This document shows, piece by piece, positions 33,843 through 43,498 of a stretch of 64,000 nt of DNA. The position numbers and the translations under genes are program-made. Numbering within the stretch: position 1 is the first letter of the stretch; each line of letters begins with the position of its first letter. The stretch comes from Pseudanabaena sp. PCC 6802 (GTDB lineage Bacteria; Cyanobacteriota; Cyanobacteriia; Pseudanabaenales; Pseudanabaenaceae): the NCBI RefSeq assembly GCF_000332175.1, contig NZ_KB235914.1:3468868-3532867 (forward strand), given 5' to 3'. The notes beneath the pieces are model-generated. The model did no database searches. It saw nothing but the letters and a program-made list of their open reading frames with translations, and was not told the origin of the DNA.

Positions 33843-34484
33843 ATGCCAGATACTACTACTTTTTTGATTTTCCTGACTGCTGCTATAACCCTAATTATGA
33901 CTCCGGGGCCTAATACTCTATACGTTACAACGCGCAGTATGGAGCTAGGGCAAAAGGCAGGGCTTGTTGCAGCATTTGGAGTAGGGGTAGGCTGCCTCAT
34001 TCATACTTCAGCAGCGGCATTTGGTCTATCGGCTTTGCTGATGTCCTCCGATTTTGCCTATGAAGTAGTTAAGTATTTAGGTGCTGGGTACTTAGTGTAT
34101 TTGGGCGTTCGTACTGTCTGGGAACACAAAAAGGTACTTGTGTCATCTGCGGTCAGAAAGATCGATTCCCTTGGTATTTTTGGTGAAAGCATTCTAACTA
34201 GTTTGCTCAATCCTAAAATTGCATTATTCTTTATCGCTTTTCTACCCCAGTTCACCAATCCCGATATTCCTTTGATGGGGCAAATTTTTTTATTGGGAAG
34301 CGTCTACAGTATCCTATGCACTGGCTGGTATGTCATCCTGGGGTTATTGCTAGGTTCCACCAGCACTTGGTTTATGAACCAGCTCAGCCTTACTCGCATA
34401 CGTTCGTGGATAACAGGATGCATTCTAGTAGCCCTTGGGCTTAGCATCGCTCTGCCCCTACATATCCTGCCCGAGCATGTCTAA
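33843..34484 (+). CDS. LysE/RhtB family amino-acid exporter
   Basis: 213 residues with six predicted transmembrane helices. The N-terminal signature PGPNTLYVTTRSMELGQKAGLVAAFGVGVG is that of the LysE/RhtB family, which exports amino acids or homoserine-type compounds by proton antiport. The mid-sequence SLLNPKIALFFIAFLPQF is the second conserved family motif. Its 3' end overlaps the convergent phosphoesterase gene by 44 bases. The substrate is unknown. Confidence 0.92.
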   Translation: MPDTTTFLIFLTAAITLIMTPGPNTLYVTTRSMELGQKAGLVAAFGVGVGCLIHTSAAAFGLSALLMSSDFAYEVVKYLGAGYLVYLGVRTVWEHKKVLVSSAVRKIDSLGIFGESILTSLLNPKIALFFIAFLPQFTNPDIPLMGQIFLLGSVYSILCTGWYVILGLLLGSTSTWFMNQLSLTRIRSWITGCILVALGLSIALPLHILPEHV

Positions 34485-35256
34485 TTACTTCTGTTTCTAT
34501 TCTTCCATTGGTATAAAGGCGTAGAAGCCGAAAACCAGGATTGTTAAGCCGATCTAGTTCAAATTTTGGGGTACGAGGTGCAAACTGAGCGCAGGTAGAT
34601 GGTGTCACCAAATAGCGTGCTTTAGAGGCACGATCGCTTCTTTCTCCATCCAATTCACTATCAAAGGCTTGATGGGCGTGACCGCTGACAATTACTTGTA
34701 TCTGAGGATGGCGATCGCAGATCTGCCAAAACCGCTCCCGATCTTGCAACCCACTTTTATCGATCCAATCACAGCCGAGCGAGATGGCCGGATGGTGCAG
34801 GGCAATTAAGGTCGGTAAATCGGGTTGCTCGCCAAGTTGCCGATCTAGCCAGGCGAGACTCTCAGCATCAAGATAACCATGGACCTGTCCCGCGATCGCA
34901 GAATTCAGCGGCACTAAATTCCAGCCACCCCTCTGCAGGCATGAGTCCCAGAGCACGGCACAACCTCGTAATTCTCTAGCCATAATCGAGACATCGTCGT
35001 GATTTCCCGGCAGGCAGTAGGCTGGAATGCCCAGCGATTCGAGAGACTGCTGCAATCTTGCATATGCAGGAATGCCACCATCCTGCGTCAGATCGCCAGT
35101 TAAGAGCAAAAAATCCGGTGCGGGTTGCAGATGCCCAACCGACTGCAAAATGGCATGATAGGATACATCCGTATTCACTCCCATGACTAACTGCTGCGGA
35201 TCGTCCGTCAAATGGATATCTGTAATCTGCGCGATCGACAAGTAAGGGTTAAGCAT
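34441..35256 (-). CDS. Metallophosphoesterase (CpdA-like)
   Basis: 271 residues from ATG 35256 (MLNPYLSIAQITDIHL). The open frame continues to 35331, but those codons come from a MITE-like element. Calcineurin-fold metal-binding motifs are visible in order: DIHLTDD, GDLTQDG, GNHDD, HHP in IALHHPAIS, and GHAHQAF. This matches 3',5'-cyclic-AMP phosphodiesterase-like class III enzymes, which use two metal ions. Substrates of individual members vary, so the assignment to cAMP is not certain. Confidence 0.88.
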   Translation of the reverse strand: MLNPYLSIAQITDIHLTDDPQQLVMGVNTDVSYHAILQSVGHLQPAPDFLLLTGDLTQDGGIPAYARLQQSLESLGIPAYCLPGNHDDVSIMARELRGCAVLWDSCLQRGGWNLVPLNSAIAGQVHGYLDAESLAWLDRQLGEQPDLPTLIALHHPAISLGCDWIDKSGLQDRERFWQICDRHPQIQVIVSGHAHQAFDSELDGERSDRASKARYLVTPSTCAQFAPRTPKFELDRLNNPGFRLLRLYTNGRIETEVIRHARAGYVGAERC

Positions 35257-35292
35257 TTGCTCGAAAATCTTGGTATTAATCACAGATATAGC

Positions 35293-35434
35293 TATAGCCA
35301 ATAGGCTTAGGACGGGGTGCAGGGGTTCCACACGGCAGTGGCTCTAGCGGGGAACCCCCAAGACCGCCCTGCCTCCCCTGCGTGGGGGCGCAGCCCCCAC
35401 ACCCCCTGTCCTAACAGATCTGTCTGCGGCTATA
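35293..35434. repeat. MITE-like element copy H (long form)
   Basis: TATAGCCA at the left and GGCTATA at the right flank a 142-base GC-rich element. It contains an insert, TTCCACACGGCAGTGGCTCT followed by a further ~35 bases including AAGACCGCCCTGCC, shared with copy D. It has shifted the apparent upstream reading frames of both flanking genes. Confidence 0.75.
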
Positions 35435-35519
35435 TTACATGTAAATGCTTAAACCCTCCGATATCTCCGATACCCTCGACATTCCCGATATCCCCGATAT
35501 CCACTATCCCCATCCCCCA

Positions 35520-36734
35520 ATGCACCCAGGCAAATCCCGCACCTATCACGACCCACTCCACGGAGCGATCGCGCTCAGCGGAGACGATCGCTTGGAAGCA
35601 CTCCTGATTCGCCTGATCGATACACCTGAATTCCAAAGATTGCGGCGCATTCGGCAGTTGGACACGGCCTGTTTTACTTTCCACGGTGCCGAAGGATCGC
35701 GCTTTACACATTCTCTTGGTGTCATGGCGGTGACGCGGCGCGCCTTCGATCGCATTGCCCACCTTTACCCCAGTCTGGCGACCCATCGAGATGTAACGCT
35801 GATAGCGGCATTACTGCACGACTTGGGACATGGGCCATTCAGTCACGCTGGCGAGGAGACATTTGGCAGTCAGCATGAAATATGGACGAGGAGGCTGATC
35901 CAGGAATCTAGCATCGGTGAAATCGTGGCAAGCTACGATCGCGATCTTCCCGCATCTTTAGATCGGGTGTTTGCGAAGCAGTATCCCTTACCGCTAGTCA
36001 GCCAACTGGTTTCCAGTCAACTGGATTGCGATCGCCTGGATTACCTGCTCAGAGATAGTTATTTTACGGGCGTGCAGTACGGACATCTCGATCTAGATCG
36101 AATTTTGATGGCTTTGAGTTACGATCCGGTATCGCAACGGTTGGTGGTAACGAGGAAAGGTTTAGTAGCGATCGAGCACTATTTGACCGTGCGTTACTTC
36201 ATGTACTTACAGGTTTACAACCATCCCAAAAATCTGTCAGCCCGATTTACTCTAGATAAGATCTTTGCTAGAGCTAAGTTGTTGATGCAGTTGGGGCAAA
36301 TAGAGGCAGATCCCATAGTTACCGCATGGCTGTCACGAGATCCGCAATCTTTAGATTGCCAAACTTATCTTGCTGCCGACGATATTGTCTTTACTTACCA
36401 CGTGCATCGCTGGCGTTACAGTGCCGATCCCATATTGTCAGATCTCTGCCGCCGTTACCTGGACAGAGATCTGCTCAAAACCACGGATATAAGTACTTAT
36501 AGCGATTTAGAGAAACAAGAAACGCAAAAAAGGCTTGAGAGTAAACTCAAAAGCCAGAAATTAGACCCTCAATATTACTGTGGTATACGAGTCGCTTTGA
36601 CTAAAGGATACACGCTTTACCAGCAAGGGATTGAAATTCAAACACCGCATGGGTTGCAGGAAATAACGCAATTATCGCATTTAGTACAAACCCTCAGTCA
36701 GCCGATCCAAAGAGCCTGGCTAGTACATCCGTAG
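35520..36734 (+). CDS. HD-domain phosphohydrolase (SAMHD1/dGTPase-like)
   Basis: 404 residues from ATG 35520 (MHPGKSRTYHDPLHG). An upstream ATG at 35445 would add a repetitive Asp/Ile/Pro tail encoded by GATATCC-type repeats and is less likely. HD motifs: RFTHSLGV, HDLGHGPFSHAGEE, and the later DRLDYLLRDSYFTGV that supplies the distal Asp. The YNHPKNLSARFTLDKIF segment is typical of YdhJ/SAMHD1-related proteins. It probably hydrolyses a phosphate ester such as a (d)NTP or a nucleotide second messenger. Confidence 0.87.
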   Translation: MHPGKSRTYHDPLHGAIALSGDDRLEALLIRLIDTPEFQRLRRIRQLDTACFTFHGAEGSRFTHSLGVMAVTRRAFDRIAHLYPSLATHRDVTLIAALLHDLGHGPFSHAGEETFGSQHEIWTRRLIQESSIGEIVASYDRDLPASLDRVFAKQYPLPLVSQLVSSQLDCDRLDYLLRDSYFTGVQYGHLDLDRILMALSYDPVSQRLVVTRKGLVAIEHYLTVRYFMYLQVYNHPKNLSARFTLDKIFARAKLLMQLGQIEADPIVTAWLSRDPQSLDCQTYLAADDIVFTYHVHRWRYSADPILSDLCRRYLDRDLLKTTDISTYSDLEKQETQKRLESKLKSQKLDPQYYCGIRVALTKGYTLYQQGIEIQTPHGLQEITQLSHLVQTLSQPIQRAWLVHP

Positions 36735-36746
36735 CTAGCGACAAAC

Positions 36747-37052
36747 TTACCAGCTTGATTTCACTACACCTGGCAACAAGCCCTGGTGTGCCATTTCGCG
36801 AAATACGTGGCGGGATAAACCAAAATCTCTGTAATATCCACGGGATCTACCAGTTAGCCAGCAACGATTCCGCAGACGGGTGGGATTGGCATTGCGAGGA
36901 ATTTGCTGCAACTCGCGATGCAAGGAAATCTTTTCTTGCTGGGATAACTCGGGGGAGGCTAGCTGCGATTTTAAGGACTCTGCTTTAGCAGCATATTTTG
37001 CAACTAGCTTTTCGCGCTTTTTCTCGCGCTCCCGCATACTTTTTTTAGCCAT
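36747..37052 (-). CDS. rpsN: 30S ribosomal protein S14
   Basis: 101 residues. N-terminal [20 protein letters not shown] and C-terminal [36 protein letters not shown] are the S14 signature. There is no CxxC pair, so it is the zinc-independent (C-minus) form of usual bacterial length. It stands apart from the ribosomal operon, as is normal in cyanobacteria. It converges with the HD-hydrolase gene. Confidence 0.96.
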   Translation of the reverse strand: MAKKSMREREKKREKLVAKYAAKAESLKSQLASPELSQQEKISLHRELQQIPRNANPTRLRNRCWLTGRSRGYYRDFGLSRHVFREMAHQGLLPGVVKSSW

Positions 37053-37220
37053 TTGTGCTCAAGGATTTATTGCGACAGTTAACTATACTAGCTAATTTAA
37101 GCCTACTTAAGCAAGAGTTATATTCGATTTTTCATTTTTATTATGCGTTTAGTAGGGTGGGCAATGCCCACCTTACCGATGGTATCTCTGCTATATTTGC
37201 CAAATGTTGCGGAAGAAATC

Positions 37221-38918
37221 ATGACGGACTCGATCGCTAAAACTTACCCAGATCTGTTACTGAGACTGTTACCTGCTGATGCCGATGTCATTGTTGAGAT
37301 TGGTTGCGGTAATGGCATGATGGGCGAGCAGTATAAGCGCATAAATCCTAAGTGTCTTTATTGTGGGATCGAAACCGATCGCGATCGCGCCTCTGTTGCC
37401 TCCATGCGTTTAGATGCTGTAGTCGATGCGATCGCCGACTTACCAATTGCTCCAGGCGAGGTAAATTGTTTTGTCTATGGTGATATCCTGCGGTGCGCGT
37501 TAGATCTAGAAACTACGCTGAGACAGTATAACCACTGGCTCAAGGAAGACGGGCAAGTTGTGGCGTATATGCCCAACCCGCAGTACTGGTTGAGAATCGC
37601 CAGGTTCTTGCAAGGGAATTGGGGTAGCGAACCAGAATTTATCACCGCACCCAACCAGATTTACTTTGCGTCGATCGATAATATCAAGCAAATCTTTGCG
37701 GTGGCCAACCTGAACTTATACGAAATTCAAACTGACTGTCCCCAACTGTCGCCTCAGCAAGCCGAGCAGCTAGAGAAATTTCAAACCCTGATTGCTCCCC
37801 TGGTTGAATATTTGGGGTTGCAGACTGCTAATTTCCACAAGATTATCCGTGCGCATGCCTTTGTCGCGAGAGCGACAAAGACTCCGATCGCTTCGCGCTT
37901 ATTAGTTCAAACTTTCATTGCGGCGGCGGCGGGCTGCGCTCGCATTCGCGTCTACGAACCCAGCAGCTTTCTATCGACTATTCCTGGCACGCGCACCTTT
38001 AATATTCAGCGCGATCGCCCCATCGACCTGAATCTGGCGATGCCGGACGAAGAAAAAGTATTTATTTGGCAAAGAGCTTTATTGTTATATCCCCAGGATA
38101 TGCAAAGGCAAAAAACGCTAATGCAACGCGGGTTTCTAATCGTGGCAGAGCACGATGACGATCCCTACTTCTGGCCGGAAAATGCGGATAACAAGTTCCT
38201 ACTATTTATTAGTTCCCACTGCATCCAAACCAGTACCGAGCCACTCGCCCAACACCTGAAGCAATTTAATCCCAATGTCAAGGCATTTGCCAATCAACTA
38301 GCCTATCTGCCACCTCGACGCGAGCATACCAATCCAGATAATGTAACTTTGTTTTTTGGGGCGCTGAACCGCCAGAATGATTGGCAACCGCTTTTACCCG
38401 CTCTCAATCGCGTCTTGAATAAGTACGATCGCGTGGCGGTAAAAGTAATTCACGATCGCGAATTTTTTGAGGCGATCTCTACCGAACGCAAGCAATTTCA
38501 GCCCTTCTGTCCCTACGAGGAATATCAAGTCATCTTGCATACCTGCGACATCGGCATCCTCCCCCTGGCCGATACCCAATTTAATCGCATGAAATCGGAT
38601 CTGAAATTTCTCGAACATGCGGGACATGGTGTGGCGGCGCTAGCGAGTCCCGTGGTTTATGCCGACACGATTAGAGATGGCGAAACCGGCCTGATCTACC
38701 GCGATCCCGATGACTTTGCCGACAAACTAGAGGAACTGATCCGCAGTGCTTCTCTACGTCAAGAACTAGCCGATCGCGCTTATAAATGGGTAGCAGAAAA
38801 CCGATTAATGTCGCAGCACTATCACACGCGCCGTGAATGGTACCTGGAAATGCGATCGCAACTGCCGAGACTCAATGCCGAACTGCGCGATCGCTGTCCC
38901 GAAATGTTTGTCGTGTAG
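37221..38918 (+). CDS. Methyltransferase-glycosyltransferase fusion protein
   Basis: 565 residues from ATG 37221 (MTDSIAKTYPDLLL), with ribosome site GGAAGAAATC. The N-terminal half (1-200) is a class I SAM methyltransferase: motif I VIVEIGCGNGMMGEQY, then YGDILRCALD, and NHWLKEDGQVVAYMPN as motif III. The C-terminal half (about 235-565) looks like a GT-B glycosyltransferase: the LPLADTQFNRMKSDLKFLEH donor loop, then AALASPVVYADTIRDGETGLIY. Such fusions occur in cell-surface glycan clusters; this one stands alone. Acceptor and donor are unknown. Confidence 0.8.
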   Translation: MTDSIAKTYPDLLLRLLPADADVIVEIGCGNGMMGEQYKRINPKCLYCGIETDRDRASVASMRLDAVVDAIADLPIAPGEVNCFVYGDILRCALDLETTLRQYNHWLKEDGQVVAYMPNPQYWLRIARFLQGNWGSEPEFITAPNQIYFASIDNIKQIFAVANLNLYEIQTDCPQLSPQQAEQLEKFQTLIAPLVEYLGLQTANFHKIIRAHAFVARATKTPIASRLLVQTFIAAAAGCARIRVYEPSSFLSTIPGTRTFNIQRDRPIDLNLAMPDEEKVFIWQRALLLYPQDMQRQKTLMQRGFLIVAEHDDDPYFWPENADNKFLLFISSHCIQTSTEPLAQHLKQFNPNVKAFANQLAYLPPRREHTNPDNVTLFFGALNRQNDWQPLLPALNRVLNKYDRVAVKVIHDREFFEAISTERKQFQPFCPYEEYQVILHTCDIGILPLADTQFNRMKSDLKFLEHAGHGVAALASPVVYADTIRDGETGLIYRDPDDFADKLEELIRSASLRQELADRAYKWVAENRLMSQHYHTRREWYLEMRSQLPRLNAELRDRCPEMFVV

Positions 38919-38942
38919 CTTTTAGCGGTTGGCTTTTAGCAG

Positions 38943-39293
38943 TTAAGGCTCGAAGCCTTCTAGTTCCGGTACGTCGGCAACTAAATGCACGCCCTGGATG
39001 TAGAGCGATCGCCCGTATTTGCCCACATTAATCAAGCGCAACTTACCGCCCTGTTTTTTTGCCTGTACGGCCATATCAATTGCCGCACCAACACCTCGAC
39101 TCACGATCTTGGTGATACCTTCAAAATCGAGCACTATGGTGCTGAAGGTTTGCTCGAGGTAGGGTTGCACGACTTCGCGGAAATAGGGCACTGTTGTTAC
39201 GCTTAATGCACCGCTGAGTTGCAACACAACCTTATCTCCGTCTATTTGCTCGGAGATTTTGAGTTCATCTTGTAGGAAAGAGGAGTAAGTCAT
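38943..39293 (-). CDS. STAS-domain anti-sigma factor antagonist
   Basis: 116 residues of the SpoIIAA/RsbV fold: VVLQLSGALSVTTVPYFREVVQPYL, then TIVLDFEGITKIVSRGVGAAIDM with the Ser that would be phosphorylated (near residue 65; the usual D/S-S-x-G reads VSRGVG here). Partner of the upstream kinase gene, whose stop overlaps its start by four bases (39290-39293). In partner switching, the dephosphorylated form binds the anti-sigma kinase. Confidence 0.85.
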   Translation of the reverse strand: MTYSSFLQDELKISEQIDGDKVVLQLSGALSVTTVPYFREVVQPYLEQTFSTIVLDFEGITKIVSRGVGAAIDMAVQAKKQGGKLRLINVGKYGRSLYIQGVHLVADVPELEGFEP

Positions 39294-39745
39294 GTTTGAG
39301 GTGTAAGTGAACTTGAATCAGGACTGGACAAAAATGTACTCATACGGATTAGGGTACCCTGGTCAGAGGATTCAATTTCAACCCTATCGACCAGAGACTT
39401 AATCATATGAATGCCAAAACCACCATTTTTAACCCCAATCTCTGAGATTAAGTCAAAATCAGGGGCTGGCACGCTATCTGGGTTGAAGCCAGGACCGCGA
39501 TCCCGCACCTCTAGAATTAAGCTATTATGCATGGCTATGAATGTGATGTCCACATCCATCTCATCTGAGTCGCTGTAAATGATAGCGTTTACGCAAGCTT
39601 CAGTGAGGGCTTGGACAATATCCTGCACGCGACTTGGCTCAAATCCCATCTTACGAGCAAGTACCTCTACCGCTGCAACTGGCACATCCTCAACTCCCGA
39701 AATTGGGGGAATTGAGATTCGCAATTTTAGTGGTTTATCGCTCAT
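39290..39745 (-). CDS. Anti-sigma regulatory factor, RsbW-like serine kinase
   Basis: 151 residues from ATG 39745 (MSDKPLKLRI). GHKL ATPase motifs: N box ALTEACVNAIIYS, G1 box LEVRDRGPGFNP and G2 box GVKNGGFGIHMIKSLVD. It would phosphorylate the STAS protein and sequester a sigma factor or other target. The ATGA overlap with the STAS gene indicates translational coupling. The SpoIIE-type phosphatase is encoded divergently, starting about 390 bases away, so all three partners of a switch are here. Confidence 0.88.
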   Translation of the reverse strand: MSDKPLKLRISIPPISGVEDVPVAAVEVLARKMGFEPSRVQDIVQALTEACVNAIIYSDSDEMDVDITFIAMHNSLILEVRDRGPGFNPDSVPAPDFDLISEIGVKNGGFGIHMIKSLVDRVEIESSDQGTLIRMSTFLSSPDSSSLTPQT

Positions 39746-40135
39746 GCTCGATTCATGTAGGATTACCAAACGGTTGATTTAATGCCCCCTCAAGGTGCCT
39801 CAGCATTTAATAAATTGTCTGTTTGCAAAAAACCTTAATTTATCAGACACGATTATACACCTTTTCTGTTTGCGTCCTGATTAGATTGATACAGCCAGAA
39901 CTTAGATTGATTTGGATCGCTTAAGGCAAAACTCTGCATGGGAGTATAGCCTATATGCACCCCCATATAGCAATAATAACTCGATGGGGGTTGGCTCAAA
40001 ACGCTATTATAAAATGTCTTAGGAACAAAGCTCCTGTTTGGGTTTTGTGCCTCGGCTTAACTGTGAATTGCAAGTTTAGGTTGAGGAGTAAGGAGCTAAA
40101 ATACTAAGGATGGTATTAGTACTAAAATTGCCAAT
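39746..40135. promoter_or_regulatory. Divergent control region of the partner-switching module
   Basis: 390 bases between the RsbW-like gene and the phosphatase gene, so it should carry both promoters. Sequence seen: an A/T-rich stretch and a small palindrome-like segment (CCCCCATATAGCAATAATAA / CGATGGGGG) near 39960-39988. No defended -35/-10 pair. Confidence 0.35.
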
Positions 40136-43100
40136 ATGCAGTTGAACCATGCTTCTAACGACCTGACTAGCGGCAGGATGCTGCAAAGGAGTTTGCTACC
40201 TCAAGCTCTGCCAGCATACCCTGGCTTGGATATAGCGGCTGAAGTTTGGACAGCGGTAGACTTGGGAGGAGATTACTATCAGTTTCTCGAACAACCCGGA
40301 TTGCTAGCAGTTGCGATCGCTGACTCATCCGGCAAATCGGTGGCGGGGGCAATTCATGCAGCTCTGTTTAAGGGGCAACTAGATGCCTATGCATCTCAAG
40401 GTAGGCTGCAAAACCCTGTATCGGTTTTGAATTCCTTAAATCATTTGCTTTGTCGGAGTCGTACCGAGGATGCAGTGGCTTTAGCCTATGGTGCCCTCGA
40501 TTTTGGCAGTTACGAGATCCACCTCGGTAATGCTGGAATACCCGGCCCCATTATTTATCGTGCAGCTCAGCGTGGGTGCGAAGAAGTAGTCAACCCTGGT
40601 ATTGCCCTGGGTAGATTCGGCGATACTTTCTATAAATCAACTACGCGATCGCTAAATGAGGGAGATGTTGTAGTTTTCTTTAGCGACGGCTTGACGGAGG
40701 CAACCAATTCTAAAGGAGAGGAATTCTCCGAACGAGGTGCTGATGGTCTTTCACCTTTGCAAAAAGCAATTATCAAGCTCGCTCACCTATCCGCCCCAGA
40801 AATTCGAGATGGGCTGAAGCAGGCATTAGATGAATTTTCAGGGCAGGAAATCCCCGATGATGATGTTTCTATCGTCACGATCAAGCTCAATCAAAAGGTA
40901 CCGCTCTCGCTGTTGCGCAATTGTCCGTATCAAGAAGCTCTACAGGTATGGATACGCTCTGAGGAAAGGGATGAATCTGCTTTGTTACGCGGAGCGCGGC
41001 TAGCGGAAGCATTAAAGTGGGCGCACGGTCAAAAGCTCAGCCATACAGACACGGAGTTTTTGGAGGCGAGCAAGCGTATTGACGAACGCGAGCACATGCA
41101 GGCACAGTTGCTCGAAGCCGCCCAAGTACGAGCCGCCGCTGCCGATCGCCTCGAAAAACTCAGTCGCGACCTGGCTAAAAGCCTGGAATCTGAAAAGCAA
41201 CACCGCCTGCAGGCAGAGATGGGCGAACTCAACGAGCGGATTGTGGCACTGACAATGTCATCGGAAGCCCTCTACCTATCGAATAACCACCTCGAAGCGT
41301 TAATTGCTACGACAATTGGGGGCGTGCAGCTCAAAAAGCTCACCTCGCAGCTAGCGCAAAAATCGATGGAACTGAAGCCCAATACCCAGATTCGTACCAC
41401 GACTGCTTTAGAGCAGGTGGTCTATGGTATTAACGAATATAACCGCCTGGAAGGGCATGGGTTTTGGGTCAACCGCGTCAGTTTCAGTCCTGGCGGGAAT
41501 CTGATTGCTTCCTGTAGTAGCGATCGCAGTATCAATGTTTGGGATCCCCAAGGTAAACTGCTGCAAAGGCTCTACGGTCATACTAATTGGGTCACCAGCG
41601 TAGAGTTTAGCCCCGATGGCAGTACCTTGGCATCTGCCAGTCGCGATAATACGTTGAAACTTTGGTATTTTAGCAATGACGAATCTGGGTTATTTGCTGA
41701 GAAAGCAACTCATACTCTCAAAGGGCATGACGGTCCAGTCCTGGATGTAAGCTTCAGCCCTGATGGCGAGTTGATTGCCTCTGCAAGTGAGGATACCACC
41801 ATCAGGATTTGGAAAATTAATGGTGCATTAATGAGAACTTTGCGCGGAGGGCACAGCCGTTGGGCTACCTGCGTTAGCTTCAGCCCGGTTGGCGACACGA
41901 TCGCTTCCGGTAGCGCCGATCGCACCATCATATTGTGGCACGTTAACGGTACGCCGATCAGAACGCTCAAAGGTCACGATAGCTTTGTCGAAAGCGTCAG
42001 TTTCAGTCCTGATGGACAATTACTGGTCTCGGCCAGTCGAGACAAAACTGTCAAGCTATGGAGCATAGATGGTACGCTCCTGAAGACGTTTCACGGCCAC
42101 ACCGATAAGGTATGGGATGCGGACTTTCACCCAGATGGTAAAACTATAGCTTCAGCCAGTTGGGATCGCACGATCAAAATTTGGGATATAGAAGGCACGC
42201 TGCTCAAAACTTTCAAAGGACATGGCGATGCCGTACATAGCATAACTTTTAGTCCTGACGGTAGGACGCTCGCCAGTGGGAGCAGAGATACCACGGTTAA
42301 ATTGTGGAATATCACGGGCACGCAACTGCACAGATTGGTCGGTCATACGGATGAAATTTACAGTCTGGCGATTAGCCCGGATGGCTTGATGCTGGCTTCT
42401 GTGGGCAAAGATCGACAGGTTAATCTTTGGAATATGAAGGGTAAGCTATTAGCTTCGTTGAGCGGGCACAACGATCGCATACATAGCGTCTGTTTTAGCC
42501 CCGACGGACAGACAGTGGTATCGGCTAGCGGTGACAGTACGATTATGTTTTGGCAAAGCCGCAACGGTAAACTGATTAATACTCTGAAGGGGCATAGATC
42601 CGAGGTGTATGGCATCTGCTATCGGCCAGACGGTCAGGTAATTGCTTCCTGTAGTGCAGATACTACGGTACGCATTTGGACGGCTGAGGGTACGTGGTTG
42701 CAAACTCTGAGCGAGCATGGTGGTGAAGTTTACAGCGTTGCCTTCAGTGCTGACGGTAGCATGATTGCCTCTGCCAGCAAGGATAAAACTGTTAAGCTCT
42801 GGAATTGGAATGGTAGCTTGATCCGCACCTTTGAAGGGCATAGTGCTGAAGTATTAACTGTTTGCTTTAGCCCTGATAACCAGACGATCGCCTCTGGCAG
42901 CATGGATCAGAGCGTCAGGCTGTGGAGTTTGGATGGAACCCTGCTCAAAACTTTAAACGGTCACAGTGCCGAGGTCAGATCTGTTTGTTTTAGTCCCGAT
43001 GGTAAGGCGATTGCCTCTGGCGGTGAAGATACGCTGGTGCAACTGTGGAGTATAGACGGTACTTTGCTGCGCACGTTTAACGGTCACACTGGAGCAGTAA

Positions 43101-43342
43101 AAAGTCTTTGCTTTAGACCGAATAGCAAGGCTTTGATCTCCGCTAGCGAGGATCGCACGATCGTGATCTGGAATCTGGACATGGATAACCTGCTCATGCG
43201 TGGCTGCCAGTGGTTGCAGGAATACCTCAGAACCAATACCAATGTTTCGCAAGACGATCGCCGTACCTGTCTGGGTGGATGCAGTTGGCTATTTAAACAT
43301 TTGCAGTCCAATAACTCTGGACAAACCCAAGCTCAGGGTTGA
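40136..43342 (+). CDS. SpoIIE/PP2C phosphatase-WD40 fusion protein
   Basis: 1068 residues. Residues 12-258 form a SpoIIE/RsbU-type PP2C phosphatase: GGDYYQF with the metal-binding Asp, AIADSSGKSVAGAIHAAL, FFSDGLTEATNSKGEEFSE and IPDDDVSIVTIKL. Residues about 265-430 are a helical region with a coiled coil (AAQVRAAAADRLEKLSRDLA) that resembles the linker of cyanobacterial WD40 signalling proteins. Residues about 440-1020 contain 14 WD repeats (VKLWS, IKIWD and similar, each preceded by SFSPDG), enough for two seven-bladed propellers. The STAND-type NTPase that usually sits before such propellers is absent, with the phosphatase in its place. Probably dephosphorylates the STAS protein in response to a bound signal. 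Confidence 0.88.
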   Translation: MQLNHASNDLTSGRMLQRSLLPQALPAYPGLDIAAEVWTAVDLGGDYYQFLEQPGLLAVAIADSSGKSVAGAIHAALFKGQLDAYASQGRLQNPVSVLNSLNHLLCRSRTEDAVALAYGALDFGSYEIHLGNAGIPGPIIYRAAQRGCEEVVNPGIALGRFGDTFYKSTTRSLNEGDVVVFFSDGLTEATNSKGEEFSERGADGLSPLQKAIIKLAHLSAPEIRDGLKQALDEFSGQEIPDDDVSIVTIKLNQKVPLSLLRNCPYQEALQVWIRSEERDESALLRGARLAEALKWAHGQKLSHTDTEFLEASKRIDEREHMQAQLLEAAQVRAAAADRLEKLSRDLAKSLESEKQHRLQAEMGELNERIVALTMSSEALYLSNNHLEALIATTIGGVQLKKLTSQLAQKSMELKPNTQIRTTTALEQVVYGINEYNRLEGHGFWVNRVSFSPGGNLIASCSSDRSINVWDPQGKLLQRLYGHTNWVTSVEFSPDGSTLASASRDNTLKLWYFSNDESGLFAEKATHTLKGHDGPVLDVSFSPDGELIASASEDTTIRIWKINGALMRTLRGGHSRWATCVSFSPVGDTIASGSADRTIILWHVNGTPIRTLKGHDSFVESVSFSPDGQLLVSASRDKTVKLWSIDGTLLKTFHGHTDKVWDADFHPDGKTIASASWDRTIKIWDIEGTLLKTFKGHGDAVHSITFSPDGRTLASGSRDTTVKLWNITGTQLHRLVGHTDEIYSLAISPDGLMLASVGKDRQVNLWNMKGKLLASLSGHNDRIHSVCFSPDGQTVVSASGDSTIMFWQSRNGKLINTLKGHRSEVYGICYRPDGQVIASCSADTTVRIWTAEGTWLQTLSEHGGEVYSVAFSADGSMIASASKDKTVKLWNWNGSLIRTFEGHSAEVLTVCFSPDNQTIASGSMDQSVRLWSLDGTLLKTLNGHSAEVRSVCFSPDGKAIASGGEDTLVQLWSIDGTLLRTFNGHTGAVKSLCFRPNSKALISASEDRTIVIWNLDMDNLLMRGCQWLQEYLRTNTNVSQDDRRTCLGGCSWLFKHLQSNNSGQTQAQG

Positions 43343-43498
43343 GCAAATTGCTACGAAAAATTTACCAATAGCTGTAGGGGCAGCGCCTCCGTGCCTACCC
43401 TAAGCTAAAAGTGCCAATCGCCCGATCGGATGAAGTACGAATATATGCCATATCCCTAAAGTGCTAGACTATCCCCTATAAAATTGGGGCTATTAGTG

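Noticed and set aside
35445-35519. Upstream start of the HD hydrolase
   Set aside because: The added residues come from GATATCC-type repeats and are not part of the domain.
37143-37220. Upstream extension of the methyltransferase-glycosyltransferase gene
   Set aside because: It is encoded by a GGGTGGGCAATGCCCACC palindromic repeat; ATG 37221 has a better ribosome site and begins a normal domain.
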